Origin: Polyangium spumosum
GTDB lineage: Bacteria > Myxococcota_A > Polyangia > Polyangiales > Polyangiaceae
Direction: 5' to 3'
Length of the DNA stretch: 64,000 nt
Assembly: GCF_009649845.1 (NCBI RefSeq)
Contig: NZ_WJIE01000022.1
Coordinates: 55,044-119,043, forward strand
In this document: positions 39,486-48,286 of the stretch, in pieces
Layout of the letters: each line of letters opens with the position of its first letter
How positions within the stretch are numbered: the stretch's first letter is position 1
The notes under the pieces: model-generated
Told to the model about the DNA's origin: nothing
The model's input: only the letters and a program-made list of their open reading frames with translations
Databases searched by the model: none
Translations under genes and position numbers: made by a program

Positions 39486-42400
39486 ATGACGTCGGTGAGG
39501 ATCTGGGTACTTGCGCTCTTCGTATGCGGCTTCCTGAGCATGTCCGGCGGATGCGAGGACGACGAGCCCTTGCCTCCGGGTGGCACCGGCGGCATCGGCG
39601 GCACCGGCGGCATCGGTGGCACCGGCGGCATCGGTGGCACCGGCGGCGTGGGGGGCGACGGCGGCGTGGGGGGCGACGGCGGCGTGGGGGGCGACGGCGG
39701 CGTGGGGGGCGCCGGCGGAGGCGCCTGTGTCCCCGTGGACGACATGAACGATTGCACGGACGACGTGTGCAACCCGGATGGCACGACGGCGCATCACCCC
39801 AAAGCGGCGGGTGAGGCGTGTCATGGCGACGGCGTCTGCAACAGCATTGGCCTGTGCGTCGAGTGCCTCGTGGCCAATGATTGTCCGGGCACGGACGACG
39901 CGTGCCAGCAGCGCGCCTGCGCAGGCGGCGCCTGCGAGATGCTCTTCACCGCAGCGGACACGCCGATCCCGATGCAGAACGTCGGCGATTGCAAGGTCAT
40001 CGTCTGCGACGGCAATGGTGGCGCCAAGGCGAACGACGACGACACCGACGTGCCCGACGACGGGAGCACGTGCACGGTGGACGCGTGCGTGATGGGCACG
40101 CCGTCGAACACGAACCTCCCGCCCGGGACCAGTTGCACGCCTCCAGGAGGGATGTCGTCGCTCGCGTGTGACGACATGGGGCAATGCACGGGATGCGGGA
40201 GCTCCGCGGATTGTCCCGGAACGGACGACGAGTGCAACACGCGGACGTGCGTGGCGGGCGTGTGCGGCGTCAGCTTCACGGCGGCCGATACGCCGGTCGC
40301 CGCGCAGACGGATCACGATTGCCTCCTGCGCGTCTGCGACGGCGCAGGCCATGTCGTCGACATCGCCCACGACGCGGATGTACCCCTCGACGATGGCGCG
40401 GCGTGTACAGCGGAGATGTGCGCCGACGGGACGCCGATCCATCAGGACATCGCCGACGGTACCCCCTGCAGTGATGGTGACGCGTGCACGCCGATCGACA
40501 CGTGCATGATGGGCGTTTGCCTGCCGGGGGCGCCGATCGTGTGTCCACCCCCCGACGCGTGTCACGACGCGGGCGTGTGCGATCCGATGTCGGGGACCTG
40601 CACGACGCCGGCCAAGCCGAACGGCACGGCGTGCGACGATGGTGACCCCTGCACGGCGACGGATCAATGCACGGCCGGCGCCTGCGGCGGGACGGCGATG
40701 CCGGATGGCGCGGCCTGCATGCAGGATGGTTCGCCGGGGATGTGTCAATCGGGCACGTGCAACCTGTGCGGCAACGGCGTCGTCGACCCGCCGGAGGAGT
40801 GCGACGACCTGAACGCCGTGAGCGGCGATGGCTGCGATGCGTGCATCATCGAATTGACGTGCGCGGCCGGAGAGACGAGGCTCGTCGTCCTGAACCAGAG
40901 CCCGCTCTCGATTCCCGACGCGGGGGCCACGGTCTCGAGCTCGGTCGACGTCGACGTCACCGGCGGCGTCTCCAAGGCGATCGCCGTCGTGCATTCGTTG
41001 ACGCACGCTCAAGTGGCGGACATCGACATGTCGCTCGTGTCGCCGCAGCAGCTGCTTCGAGAGCTCTCCACGGACAACGGCCTCAGCGGGGACAACTACA
41101 CGCGCACGACGTTCGACGACGACGCCGACGCGTCCGTGGCGAGCATCACGGCGCCGTTCACGGGCAAGTACCGCCCCGAGCAATCCCTCACGGTCCTCGG
41201 AGGAGGCTTCGATTTCCAGCGATTGAACGCGCTCGGGACCTGGCACCTCGCGCTCGCCGACGACGCGGCGCCGGAGGCGGGCACGCTCCACGCGTGGAGC
41301 CTCGCGCTCTGCGTGAACCCCGTATCGTATTGCGGCGACGGCATCGTCGACGCCGGCGAGGAGTGCGACGACGGCAATACGAACGACGCCGACCCCTGCA
41401 ATCGCCTCTGCCAGCACACCGACGGCTGCGGCGATGGCAACTTCGACCTCGGCGAGGAGTGCGACGACGACAACGTGAACTCGGGGGACGGTTGTTCCTC
41501 GACGTGCACGGTGGAGATCACGTGCGCGGCTGGACAGTCGAAGGTCCTCGTGACGAACGCCATGTCCGCCGGGGTCCCGGACGACAACACGTACCACGGC
41601 TTCCCCGTCAGCGTCGGGGTCTCGGGCGGCGTGGAGAAGGCGGTCGCGGTCCTCGGCAGCCTCGCGCACACGAACGTCCAGGAGCTCGACATTCGTCTGC
41701 AATCGCCCCTCGGCACGATCCGGACCCTGTCGAGCCACAACGGCGGGACGGGTGATGATTACACGTCGACGTTCTTCGACGACGCTGCCGCGACGGCGGT
41801 CACGTCCGGCGCCGCGCCGTTCCAGGGCCACTTCAAGCCCGAGCAATCGCTCTCGACCCAGAGCGGCGCGGACTTCTCCGATCAGAATGCCCTGGGGACG
41901 TGGACGCTCCAGATCCGCGACACCCAGTCGGTGAATTTCGCCGTCTTCAACACCTGGACCCTCGCGCTTTGCCTGCGCAGCACCAACTACTGCGGCGACG
42001 GCACGATCCAGGCCGGCGAGGAGTGCGACGACGGGAACACGAACGGCGCCGACGCATGCAGCAACACGTGCACGGTGAACGACGGCTGCGGCGACGCAAA
42101 CCTGGATGCAGGCGAGCAATGCGACGACGGCAACGTCGCGTCGGGGGACGGTTGCTCCGCGACGTGCCAGGCCGAGATCACCTGCGCCGCCGGGCAAACG
42201 CCGGTCATCGTCACGAATGGAACGCCGGCGCACATCGAGGCAGGGAACGCGCTGAACCAGTTCCCCATGAACGTGGCCACCGAGGGCGCCATCAAAAAAG
42301 CCATCGTCGTCATCGGCAACGCGGCCTCTCCGCTCGCCACCTTGCTCCGCATCGACCTCGTGTCGGCGGTCGGCACGAAGCGACATCTGTCGAGCGACAA

Positions 42401-45400
42401 CGGCGGATACCAGCCCGGGTACATGTCGACGATCTTCGACGACGCGGCGGCGACCCCCATCACGAGCGCCGCGGCCCCCTTGAACGGCACGTACCGGCCG
42501 GAGCAGACCCTGTCGATGACGGCGGGCACGGACTTCCGCGACGAGAACCCGCTCGGCACCTGGAAGCTGCAAATCTCCATCGATGGGGGCACGGACGGCG
42601 CGCTCCAGAGCTGGACCGTGGGGCTCTGCCTCGACACCGTGACCTACTGCGGCAACGGGACGGTGGACCCGGGCGAGCAATGCGACGACGGAAACCGCAA
42701 CAACGCCGATACGTGCGACAACGCCTGCAGGCAGCTCGCGTGCGGCGACGGTGAATACGACTCCGGCGAGGAGTGCGACGACGGCAACGGCGTGGCCGGT
42801 GACGGCTGCTCGCCCACGTGCACCCTGGAGTTACCCTGCGGCGCGGGTCAGACGCCCGTCGTCGTCAAGACCACCGCGTCGAAGACCGTCCCCGCGGGCA
42901 CGACCCAGTTCATCGATATCCCGCTGAACGTCGGGACGGTGGGCACCGTCGAGAAGGCCGTCGCCGTCCTCGGCTACATCGCCAAGAGCGACACGAAGGA
43001 CCTCGAGATCCGGCTACAATCGCCGTTCGGCACGATCCGCAACCTGTCCCTGCTCCAGGGCGGCACGGGCGACCACTTCAAATCGACGCGCCTCGACGAC
43101 GCGGCGTTCACCTCGATCGGCGCGGGCATCCCGCCCTTCACGGGCAACTTCCGGCCCGAGCAGTCGCTCTCGTCCCTCCTCGGGAAGGACTTTCTGGGGC
43201 AAGGCGCCGCCGGCACCTGGAACCTCCAGGTGAGAAACCAGTATATCTACGGGGGCAGCGCGACGATCTTCACCTGGACGCTGGGGCTCTGCGTCGACAC
43301 CACGACGTATTGCGGCAACGGGGCCCAGGAGGCCGGCGAGGAGTGCGACGACGGGAACGTCACCGACAACGACGGCTGCTCGAGCGTCTGCACCCTGAAC
43401 GACGGCTGCGGGGACGGGAACATCGACGCCGGCGAGCAATGCGACGACGACAATGAAGTGTCGGGCGACGGCTGCTCGTCGACGTGCCAGGTCGAGGGCT
43501 TCGAATGTGGGCCGGGGGAGACGAAGGTCCTCGTCAGCACCACCTCGTCCGGGGCGATCCCGGACGCGAGCGGCACCTCCTTCGGGGTCAACGTGCCGAC
43601 CGGCGGCGCCGTCAAGAAGGTCCTGGTCTCCGTGGGCCGGATCAGCCATGCGAGCGTGGGACAGCTCAGGCTCACCCTCAGCTCGCCGCTCTCGACGGTC
43701 CGCACGTTGTCGAGCAACCTCGGCGGCCTGGGCGACGACTACGTCGCGACCCTCTTCCACGACGAGGCCCCGCTGCCCATCACGGCCGGCGGCGCGCCGT
43801 TCACGGGCCGCTTCCGCCCCGCCCAGACGCTCTCCGAGACGGCCGGGACCGATTTCCTCGGTCAAAACGCGCTCGGCTCCTGGTACCTCGGCGTGACGGA
43901 CAACGCGTCCGGGACGACCGGCACCATGGAGCGCTGGACCCTGGGGCTCTGCCTCGACACCGCCATTTATTGCGGCAATGGCGTCAAGGAGCCCGGCGAG
44001 GAGTGCGACGACGGCAATACCAGCAACGTCGACGCCTGCACCCGCGCCTGCGCGGCGAACGACGGGTGCGGCGACGGCAACATCGACCCCGGGGAGCAAT
44101 GCGACGACGGCAACGCCGCGCCGGGGGACGCTTGTTCGCCGTCCTGCGAGGTCGAGATCACGTGCGGCGACGGCGAGACGCCCGTCATCGTGACCAACGG
44201 CGCGTCGGCGCCGATCCCCGACAACAACACCTTCGCGAGTTTCCCCGTGACCGTGGCCGCGGAAGGAAGCGTGACGAAGGTGATCGCCGTCATCGGGAGC
44301 ATCGTGCACACGCAGACCGCCGACCTGGACATCCAGCTCCGTGGGCCGAGCGGCACGGTCCGTATCCTCTCCGACGACAACGGCGCCACCGGCGACAACT
44401 ACATCTCGACCTTCTTCGGGGACACGTACGGCACGCTCATCACCAGCTCCTTCGCGACCCCTCCCTACAGCGGTCGTTACAGGCCGGAGCAATCGTTGTC
44501 GACGACGCCGGGGGTCGACTTCCTCCACCAGAACGCCACGGGGACATGGGCGCTCGAGGTGCGGGACGACCTGGCTGGTTATGCCGGCACCTTCAACCGG
44601 TGGACGCTCGCGCTCTGCGTCGACGTGGCCTGCGGAGACGGGAGCACCGGGCCCGGCGAGGAGTGTGATGACGGCAATACCGTCGACGACGACTTCTGCT
44701 CCAACCGGTGCGAGGTCGCGAATGGCTGCGGCGACGGGAACGTCGACCCGGGCGAGCTGTGCGACGACGGCAACCTCGCCTCGGGCGACGAGTGCTCGTC
44801 GACGTGCCAGCTCGAGTTCGCCTGCGACCCCGGGTTGACCCCGATCGTCCTCGCGGACGACACGGTCCTGCCCATCCCCGATACGAATACCTACATCTAC
44901 TCCCCCGTGAGCGTCACGACGGAAGGCGCCGTGAAGAAGGTCCTCGCGATCGTCGGAGGCATCACGCACACGAAGGTGTCGAACCTGGGGGTCGCGCTGG
45001 TATCACCCCTCGGCACGATCCGCAGCCTGTCCGATACCACCTTCGGGACGCAGGAGAACTACCGGTCGACGATCTTCGACGACGACGCGACGAAGAACTT
45101 CTTCGGCGCCACGGCGCCCTTCAATGGGCGGTTCCGGCCCGGGCAATCCCTCTCGAAGTCCCCCGGGATGGACTTCACCGATCAGAACGCGTTTGGCACC
45201 TGGAACCTCCGGGTGCGGGACGCGACGCCGGCGGACGTCGGCACGCTCGATAGCTGGCGCCTGATCCTGTGCCTCGACACCGCCGCGTATTGCGGCAACG
45301 GCGTCGTCGACGCCGGCGAGGAGTGTGACGACGACGATTTCGACGACGGCGACCTCTGCAACAACCGGTGCCAGTTGAACGACGGCTGCGGCGACGGGAA

Positions 45401-47156
45401 CCTCGACGCCGGCGAGCTGTGCGACGACGGCAACGTCGCCTCGGGGGACGGCTGCTCGTCGACGTGCCAGCTCGAGATCGACTGCGCCGCCGGTCAAACG
45501 CCGGTCCTCGTGTCGAGCGACACGCCCGGCCCGATCTCCGACGACAACACGTTCAACAATTTCCCCGTGACCGTCGCGACGGCCGGCGCCGTGAAGAAGG
45601 CCGTCGTCCTCATCACCGGCATCACGCACCCGAACGACGCCGACCTCGACATCCAGCTCCTCGGTCCGACCGGGTTGGTCCGGAACCTCTCCGACGACAA
45701 CGGCAGCGTGAACGACGATTACCTCTCGACGATCTTCGATGACGACGCCGCCGCCGGGGCCATCAATTATGGATCGGCGCCCTTCAGCGGGACGTTCCGG
45801 CCCGAGGCCTCGCTCTCGGTCGATCCGAACGTGGACTTCTCCCAGACGAACGCGGCGGGCACGTGGACGCTGCAAGTTCGCGACGACGCCGCGACCAACA
45901 CCGGCACGATGAACGGCTGGACGCTCGGCCTCTGCGTCGACACCACGAGCCTTTGCGGCGATGGTGTCCTGCAAGCCGGCGAGGAGTGCGACGACGCGAA
46001 TACCGTCAACAACGACGCCTGCTCCAACGCCTGTCAGGTCACGAATGGCTGCGGCGACGGGAACATCGACGCGGGCGAGTCGTGCGACGACAACAACGTG
46101 ATCTCGGGCGACGGCTGCTCGGCCTCGTGTTTGCCCGACATCTCGTGCGGCGCCGGCGAGGTGCCGGTCCTCGTGACGAACAACACGGCGACACCGATCC
46201 CGGACGGCAACGAGACGGGCGTGTTCAGCGCGATCCACGTCGGCAAGGCGGGCATCGTGCGCAGGGTGATCCCCACGATCAACATCACGCACGGAGCGAC
46301 GAACCACCTCGACGTCTACCTCGATTCGCCGTACGGCGTGCAGCGCCTGCTCAGCGTGGGCAACTATGGCTCCAACTACAAGGCGACGAGCTTCAGCGAT
46401 GACGCGGCGAAGCACATCTCCTCGGGCGCGCCGCCGTTCACCGGCACCTACAGGCCCGCGCAGACGATCTCGGACGCGTCGGGCTTCGCCAACCAGGCCG
46501 CGGCGGGTGTCTGGCGCCTGCGAATCGCCGACGGCGTATACGGGACGGCGGGCACGCTCGATTCATGGAGCCTCGCGCTCTGCGTCGACCCGAGCGTCCC
46601 GACGATCTGCGGCAATGGCCACGTCGAGCCCGGCGAGACGTGCGACGACGCCAATACGACGAGCGGCGACGGCTGCTCCGCCGCCTGCCAGCTCGAGTTC
46701 TCGTGCCCTCCGGGGCAGGTGACCTTCATCCAGACGTCCACGGACGGCCCGCTCCTCATCCCCGACGCCGCGGGGCCGCCCGGCGCCCAGAGCGTCATCC
46801 AGCTCGCGGACTCGTACGTGGTGAGCCGGGCCGTCGTCGTGGTCAACGCGATCAGCCATACGCGTCTCAGCGACGTCGGCATTTCGCTCATCACCCCGGC
46901 GGCGACGACGGTGACGCTGGTCTCGGGCAACGGCGGGGACGCCGACGAATACGTGTCGACGATCTTCGACCCCGCCGCGCCGACGGCCATCACGGCGGGC
47001 ACCGCCCCCTACCGTGGCCGGTACCAGCCGCAGGGTCCCCTCGGGAACGTCCACGGCCAATCGTCGAAGGGCGCCTGGACGCTGCGGGTCACGGACAGCA
47101 CCACCCCCTGGGGCGGCGTGTTGAAGTCCTGGACCATCGCCATGTGCGGGAACTGA
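39486..47156 (+). CDS. Giant secreted protein: ten P-domain/Cys-rich modules
   Basis: 2556 residues from ATG 39486 (GGAG seven bases before). Signal peptide with lipobox SGGC-like end at MSMSGGC, then a Gly-rich tract made of 18-bp DNA repeats. Residues ~80-450 are Cys-rich TDDVCNPDG/CTATDQCTAGACGG-type repeats. From ~455 to the end there are ten modules at 40855, 41515, 42175, 42832, 43498, 44155, 44812, 45475, 46138 and 46693. Each has C-x-x-G, a proprotein-convertase P-like sandwich (IPDNNTY..FPV, LDIQLxSPxGTxRxLS, ALGTWxLxVRDxAxGxxGTLxxWxLxLCxD) and one or two CGDG-x-x-D-x-GE-x-CDDGN Cys-rich linkers. The last module is shorter. Probably surface-anchored and adhesive; P domains normally accompany proteases, but none is present here. 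Confidence 0.92.
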   Translation: MTSVRIWVLALFVCGFLSMSGGCEDDEPLPPGGTGGIGGTGGIGGTGGIGGTGGVGGDGGVGGDGGVGGDGGVGGAGGGACVPVDDMNDCTDDVCNPDGTTAHHPKAAGEACHGDGVCNSIGLCVECLVANDCPGTDDACQQRACAGGACEMLFTAADTPIPMQNVGDCKVIVCDGNGGAKANDDDTDVPDDGSTCTVDACVMGTPSNTNLPPGTSCTPPGGMSSLACDDMGQCTGCGSSADCPGTDDECNTRTCVAGVCGVSFTAADTPVAAQTDHDCLLRVCDGAGHVVDIAHDADVPLDDGAACTAEMCADGTPIHQDIADGTPCSDGDACTPIDTCMMGVCLPGAPIVCPPPDACHDAGVCDPMSGTCTTPAKPNGTACDDGDPCTATDQCTAGACGGTAMPDGAACMQDGSPGMCQSGTCNLCGNGVVDPPEECDDLNAVSGDGCDACIIELTCAAGETRLVVLNQSPLSIPDAGATVSSSVDVDVTGGVSKAIAVVHSLTHAQVADIDMSLVSPQQLLRELSTDNGLSGDNYTRTTFDDDADASVASITAPFTGKYRPEQSLTVLGGGFDFQRLNALGTWHLALADDAAPEAGTLHAWSLALCVNPVSYCGDGIVDAGEECDDGNTNDADPCNRLCQHTDGCGDGNFDLGEECDDDNVNSGDGCSSTCTVEITCAAGQSKVLVTNAMSAGVPDDNTYHGFPVSVGVSGGVEKAVAVLGSLAHTNVQELDIRLQSPLGTIRTLSSHNGGTGDDYTSTFFDDAAATAVTSGAAPFQGHFKPEQSLSTQSGADFSDQNALGTWTLQIRDTQSVNFAVFNTWTLALCLRSTNYCGDGTIQAGEECDDGNTNGADACSNTCTVNDGCGDANLDAGEQCDDGNVASGDGCSATCQAEITCAAGQTPVIVTNGTPAHIEAGNALNQFPMNVATEGAIKKAIVVIGNAASPLATLLRIDLVSAVGTKRHLSSDNGGYQPGYMSTIFDDAAATPITSAAAPLNGTYRPEQTLSMTAGTDFRDENPLGTWKLQISIDGGTDGALQSWTVGLCLDTVTYCGNGTVDPGEQCDDGNRNNADTCDNACRQLACGDGEYDSGEECDDGNGVAGDGCSPTCTLELPCGAGQTPVVVKTTASKTVPAGTTQFIDIPLNVGTVGTVEKAVAVLGYIAKSDTKDLEIRLQSPFGTIRNLSLLQGGTGDHFKSTRLDDAAFTSIGAGIPPFTGNFRPEQSLSSLLGKDFLGQGAAGTWNLQVRNQYIYGGSATIFTWTLGLCVDTTTYCGNGAQEAGEECDDGNVTDNDGCSSVCTLNDGCGDGNIDAGEQCDDDNEVSGDGCSSTCQVEGFECGPGETKVLVSTTSSGAIPDASGTSFGVNVPTGGAVKKVLVSVGRISHASVGQLRLTLSSPLSTVRTLSSNLGGLGDDYVATLFHDEAPLPITAGGAPFTGRFRPAQTLSETAGTDFLGQNALGSWYLGVTDNASGTTGTMERWTLGLCLDTAIYCGNGVKEPGEECDDGNTSNVDACTRACAANDGCGDGNIDPGEQCDDGNAAPGDACSPSCEVEITCGDGETPVIVTNGASAPIPDNNTFASFPVTVAAEGSVTKVIAVIGSIVHTQTADLDIQLRGPSGTVRILSDDNGATGDNYISTFFGDTYGTLITSSFATPPYSGRYRPEQSLSTTPGVDFLHQNATGTWALEVRDDLAGYAGTFNRWTLALCVDVACGDGSTGPGEECDDGNTVDDDFCSNRCEVANGCGDGNVDPGELCDDGNLASGDECSSTCQLEFACDPGLTPIVLADDTVLPIPDTNTYIYSPVSVTTEGAVKKVLAIVGGITHTKVSNLGVALVSPLGTIRSLSDTTFGTQENYRSTIFDDDATKNFFGATAPFNGRFRPGQSLSKSPGMDFTDQNAFGTWNLRVRDATPADVGTLDSWRLILCLDTAAYCGNGVVDAGEECDDDDFDDGDLCNNRCQLNDGCGDGNLDAGELCDDGNVASGDGCSSTCQLEIDCAAGQTPVLVSSDTPGPISDDNTFNNFPVTVATAGAVKKAVVLITGITHPNDADLDIQLLGPTGLVRNLSDDNGSVNDDYLSTIFDDDAAAGAINYGSAPFSGTFRPEASLSVDPNVDFSQTNAAGTWTLQVRDDAATNTGTMNGWTLGLCVDTTSLCGDGVLQAGEECDDANTVNNDACSNACQVTNGCGDGNIDAGESCDDNNVISGDGCSASCLPDISCGAGEVPVLVTNNTATPIPDGNETGVFSAIHVGKAGIVRRVIPTINITHGATNHLDVYLDSPYGVQRLLSVGNYGSNYKATSFSDDAAKHISSGAPPFTGTYRPAQTISDASGFANQAAAGVWRLRIADGVYGTAGTLDSWSLALCVDPSVPTICGNGHVEPGETCDDANTTSGDGCSAACQLEFSCPPGQVTFIQTSTDGPLLIPDAAGPPGAQSVIQLADSYVVSRAVVVVNAISHTRLSDVGISLITPAATTVTLVSGNGGDADEYVSTIFDPAAPTAITAGTAPYRGRYQPQGPLGNVHGQSSKGAWTLRVTDSTTPWGGVLKSWTIAMCGN
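39583..39720 (+). repeat. 18-bp in-frame tandem repeats encoding Gly-rich linker
   Basis: Two consecutive 18-bp repeat types, first encoding GTGGIG, then GDGGVG, about three and a half copies each. They form the linker after the lipobox. Copy-number slippage by 18 bp would keep frame, so the linker length may vary among strains. Confidence 0.8.
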
Positions 47157-47159
47157 GCC

Positions 47160-47500
47160 GACCCTGTCCGCGAGGTCCATGGACCCTGTCCGCGAGGTTG
47201 ACGACCTTGCCCGCGAGGTCCATGGACCCTGTCCACGAGGTCATCGAGCACGTCCGCGAGGTCCATGGACCATGCCGACGAGGTCGCCGACCACGTCCAC
47301 GAGGTCGAGGACCACGTCCACGAGGTCGCCGACCACGTCCACGAGGTCGCCGACCACGTCCACGAGGTCGATCGACCATGCCCACGAGGTCGATCGACCA
47401 TGCCCACGAGGTCGCCGACCACGCCCACGAGGTCGCCGACCACGCCCGCAAGGTCGATCGACCACGCCCACGAGGTCGCCGACCTTGCCCGCGACGTCAG
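47160..47500 (+). repeat. Minisatellite, 16 units of 21-22 bp
   Basis: Sixteen units, each opening with GACC (GAGC once) and containing a GAGGTC-like core: GACC-WYG-YCC-RC-GAGGTC plus three or four variable bases. Units are 21 bp when ending in a CC/AC triplet and 22 bp when ending CCATG or CGATC. The central units 7-10 are nearly identical; edges are diverged. GACC and GGTC are inverted repeats, so each unit can form a small hairpin. It fills the whole gap between two convergent genes; the stop of the DUF962 gene lies in the last unit. Confidence 0.85.
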
Positions 47501-47901
47501 TTCACCCCGTTCGTGCCCGCCTGATGGTGCACATAACCCGACGTGGCCTCCTCGTCGTGGCTCTGCCCGTTGCTCGCCGTCACCCGCTCGACCTCGGCGT
47601 CCATCTCGCCCTTGAGGATCTTGCTCCACATCACCCAGTCGGCCGCGAAGGACCAGAGCGGGTACTTGAAGCTCGCGGGTTTGTTCTTCTCGATGAAGAA
47701 GTGCGAGATCCACGCGGGGCCGTAGCCGGCCACCAGCGCCGCCGGGACGAGGGCCGGGCGGCGCAGCGCGATCGCCGCGAGCAGCGTGAGCCCCGCCGCC
47801 GTGGTCCCCACGAAGTGGAAGGTGCGCGTCGCCTTCTTGCTGTGCTCGCGCACGTAAAACGGCCAGAATTCCTCGAAGCTCTGGATGTCCTTCGTCGACA
47901 T
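47497..47901 (-). CDS. DUF962 (Mpo1-like) small membrane protein
   Basis: 134 residues. SFEEFWPFYVREHSKKATRTFHFVGTTAAG at the N-terminus has the family's F-x-x-F-W-P-x-Y-x-x-x-H and H-x-x-G motifs; two hydrophobic segments follow (LTLLAAIALRRPALVPAALVAGY; AWISHFFIEKNKPASFKYPLWSF), the second with the conserved His/Glu/Pro residues. Yeast Mpo1 is a dioxygenase acting on 2-hydroxy fatty acids, with His ligands in these motifs. A fatty-acid role fits the adjacent ACP/KS genes (inference). Its stop codon lies in the last unit of the minisatellite. Divergent from the ACP gene with ~90 bp between. Confidence 0.85.
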   Translation of the reverse strand: MSTKDIQSFEEFWPFYVREHSKKATRTFHFVGTTAAGLTLLAAIALRRPALVPAALVAGYGPAWISHFFIEKNKPASFKYPLWSFAADWVMWSKILKGEMDAEVERVTASNGQSHDEEATSGYVHHQAGTNGVN

Positions 47902-47990
47902 GCGTGGTGTTCTACCACGTCGTACAGGAGTTCACCCCGATCCACCTTTCGACGCGGCACGGATTCGTGCTACCTGGACGCAAAACTCCC

Positions 47991-48257
47991 ATGGATCCTG
48001 CGAACGTGCGGCAAACACTCAAGGAACTCATGGTCGCCGAGCTCAACCTCGAGGGGAAGGAGCCGGCGGACATCGACGACGCGGCGCCGCTCTTCGGCGA
48101 GGGGCTCGGGCTCGACTCGCTCGACGCCTTGCAGCTCGCCATGTCCGTGGAGGAGAAGTTCGGCGTGCGTGTCCCCGAGGGAGACGAGGCCCGCAGCATC
48201 TTCGCTTCGGTCAACGCGCTCGCCGATCACATCGTGCGCGCGAAGGCCGCGGCCTGA
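47991..48257 (+). CDS. Acyl carrier protein
   Basis: 88 residues from ATG 47991. The phosphopantetheine Ser43 lies in GEGLGLDSLDALQLA, followed by EEKFGVRVPEGDEARSIFASVNALADHI, the full ACP helix pattern. No strong ribosome-binding site is seen; an in-frame start upstream would add residues outside the fold. First gene of a cluster with two KS-CLF fusions; 29 bp to the next gene. The acyl substrate is unknown. Confidence 0.92.
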   Translation: MDPANVRQTLKELMVAELNLEGKEPADIDDAAPLFGEGLGLDSLDALQLAMSVEEKFGVRVPEGDEARSIFASVNALADHIVRAKAAA

Positions 48258-48286
48258 CGGGCGTCTCGCCCGCGTCCTCGTAGGCC

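Noticed and set aside
47160..47500. CRISPR array
   Set aside because: Units are adjacent without unique spacers and there are no cas genes; it is a tandem minisatellite. The arrays at 14403 and 63632 fail for the same reason.
47009..47713. Open frames across the 21-22-bp repeats on both strands (DLVDVVG or DHVHEVA repeats)
   Set aside because: All frames are open because the repeat lacks stop codons; no start with a ribosome-binding site and no domain; they overlap real genes.
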